A stretch of DNA of 64,000 bases from positions 1 to 64,000 of the forward strand of contig CAJJCJ010000005.1 in assembly GCA_905182645.1 (NCBI GenBank), read 5' to 3'. Origin of the DNA: an uncultured Sulfitobacter sp. (GTDB lineage Bacteria; Pseudomonadota; Alphaproteobacteria; Rhodobacterales; Rhodobacteraceae). Position 1 is the first letter of the stretch. Every line of letters starts with the position of its first letter. Below, piece after piece: positions 63,604-64,000 of this stretch. Made by a program: the position numbers and the translations under genes. The notes beneath the pieces are model-generated. The model saw nothing but the letters and a program-made list of their open reading frames with translations. It did no database searches and had not been told where the DNA came from.

Positions 63604-64000
63604 ATGATCTCTCGTCGTCATTTTGTTCAAGCCGGACTGGCTGCATCCGCCATTTATGGCGCATCTGGTTTTGGAAATTGGGGCCGGCTTTCCGCGCAGC
63701 AGGCGCTTACGCAGAATGACTTGCTTGATTTTAAGACGACCGGAAATGTGACGCTTATACACATCACCGACACCCATGCGCAGCTAAAGCCGGTTTATTT
63801 CCGCGAACCCGAAATCAACATCGGCGTCGGCGGCGTTATCGGCAAACCGCCGCATGTCACAGGCGCTGATTTCCGCAAGCTTTATGGCATTCCTGATGGG
63901 AGCGCGGCTGATTACGCGCTGACCTATGACGACTTTACCTCGCTTGCAGGCACCTACGGGCGCATGGGCGGCATGGACCGTATCTCAACCGTTGTGAATT
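63604..64000 (+). CDS. soxB: SoxB, sulfate thiol esterase (5' part, runs off the window)
   Basis: The first 132 codons of SoxB, the dimanganese hydrolase that releases sulfate from the SoxY-thiosulfonate adduct. The N-terminus has a Tat-like signal (ISRRHFVQAGLAASAIYG) and then the metal motif HITDTHAQLKPVYFREP, GADFRKLYG, and GTYGRMGGMDR. The frame is open to the window edge, so it appears intact as far as visible. Confidence 0.94.
   Translation, partial: MISRRHFVQAGLAASAIYGASGFGNWGRLSAQQALTQNDLLDFKTTGNVTLIHITDTHAQLKPVYFREPEINIGVGGVIGKPPHVTGADFRKLYGIPDGSAADYALTYDDFTSLAGTYGRMGGMDRISTVVN

Noticed and set aside
1-64000. CRISPR array or other regularly spaced repeats.
   Set aside because: No series of short repeats with regular spacing was seen; repeated sequences are confined to IS remnants and short operator-like motifs.

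Overview
The window looks like a chromosomal segment of a marine alphaproteobacterium of the Roseobacter group (Rhodobacteraceae). The evidence is gene content and arrangement: a complete soxTRSVWXYZA(B) thiosulfate-oxidation cluster, class II (B12-dependent) ribonucleotide reductase, short-form HisG with HisZ, purine ABC transport coupled to xdhABC, a xylFHG-BA operon, a tripartite tricarboxylate transporter, and many insertion-sequence relics. No rRNA, tRNA or CRISPR array was recognised.

Layout. 1-9.6 kb (minus strand): one long, translationally coupled operon for purine use. It runs xdhA-xdhB-xdhC, then an ABC ATPase, two permeases and a BMP-family binding protein, ends in a clear terminator at 23-44, and has an ArsR-like regulator upstream. 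9.7-19.7 kb: housekeeping genes dnaE, slyX, hisS-hisZ-hisG, a DUF1489 gene and nrdJ. 19.7-39.1 kb: an accessory island between the 3' ends of nrdJ and xylA, bordered by two directly repeated, nearly identical IS6-family remnants. It carries a membrane di-iron fatty-acid hydroxylase/sterol-desaturase homologue and a roughly 12-kb catabolic locus. That locus holds a TIM-barrel isomerase, an SDR, an MBL hydrolase, a sugar-type ABC transporter with one frameshifted permease, a PLP dehydratase, RidA, a class V aminotransferase-fold enzyme, an IclR regulator, an RraA-like aldolase and a DoeB-like deacylase. Its right part is an IS graveyard: an IS110 element inserted inside the ORFB of an IS3 element, beside an integrase fragment and IS6 pieces.

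39.1-46.6 kb: D-xylose uptake and catabolism (xylF-xylH-xylG-xylB-xylA, minus strand) with a divergent ROK regulator. xylB appears to start with ATT. 46.6-49.4 kb: a secreted FG-GAP/ASPIC (CRTAC1-type) protein convergent with a MauG-like di-heme enzyme. 49.7-50.6 kb: yaeQ and a homocysteine S-methyltransferase remnant. 50.6-57.6 kb: a LacI regulator, TctA-TctB-TctC transporter, acylating aldehyde dehydrogenase and acyl-CoA ligase, best read as sulfoacetate uptake and activation (SauS/SauT-like). 57.7-64 kb: a LysR remnant, then the sox cluster up to the first 132 codons of soxB.

How it fits together: the window describes a metabolically opportunistic marine heterotroph that takes up purines, xylose, probably a C2 sulfonate and an unidentified substrate, and gains energy from inorganic sulfur. 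Sulfite from sulfonate degradation would enter the same inorganic-sulfur economy as the sox system next door, although the required xsc gene is not in this window. Three similar inverted motifs (ATTC-N8-GAAT type) in the sox cluster are candidate SoxR operators. GC-rich hairpins directly follow three binding-protein genes and soxA.
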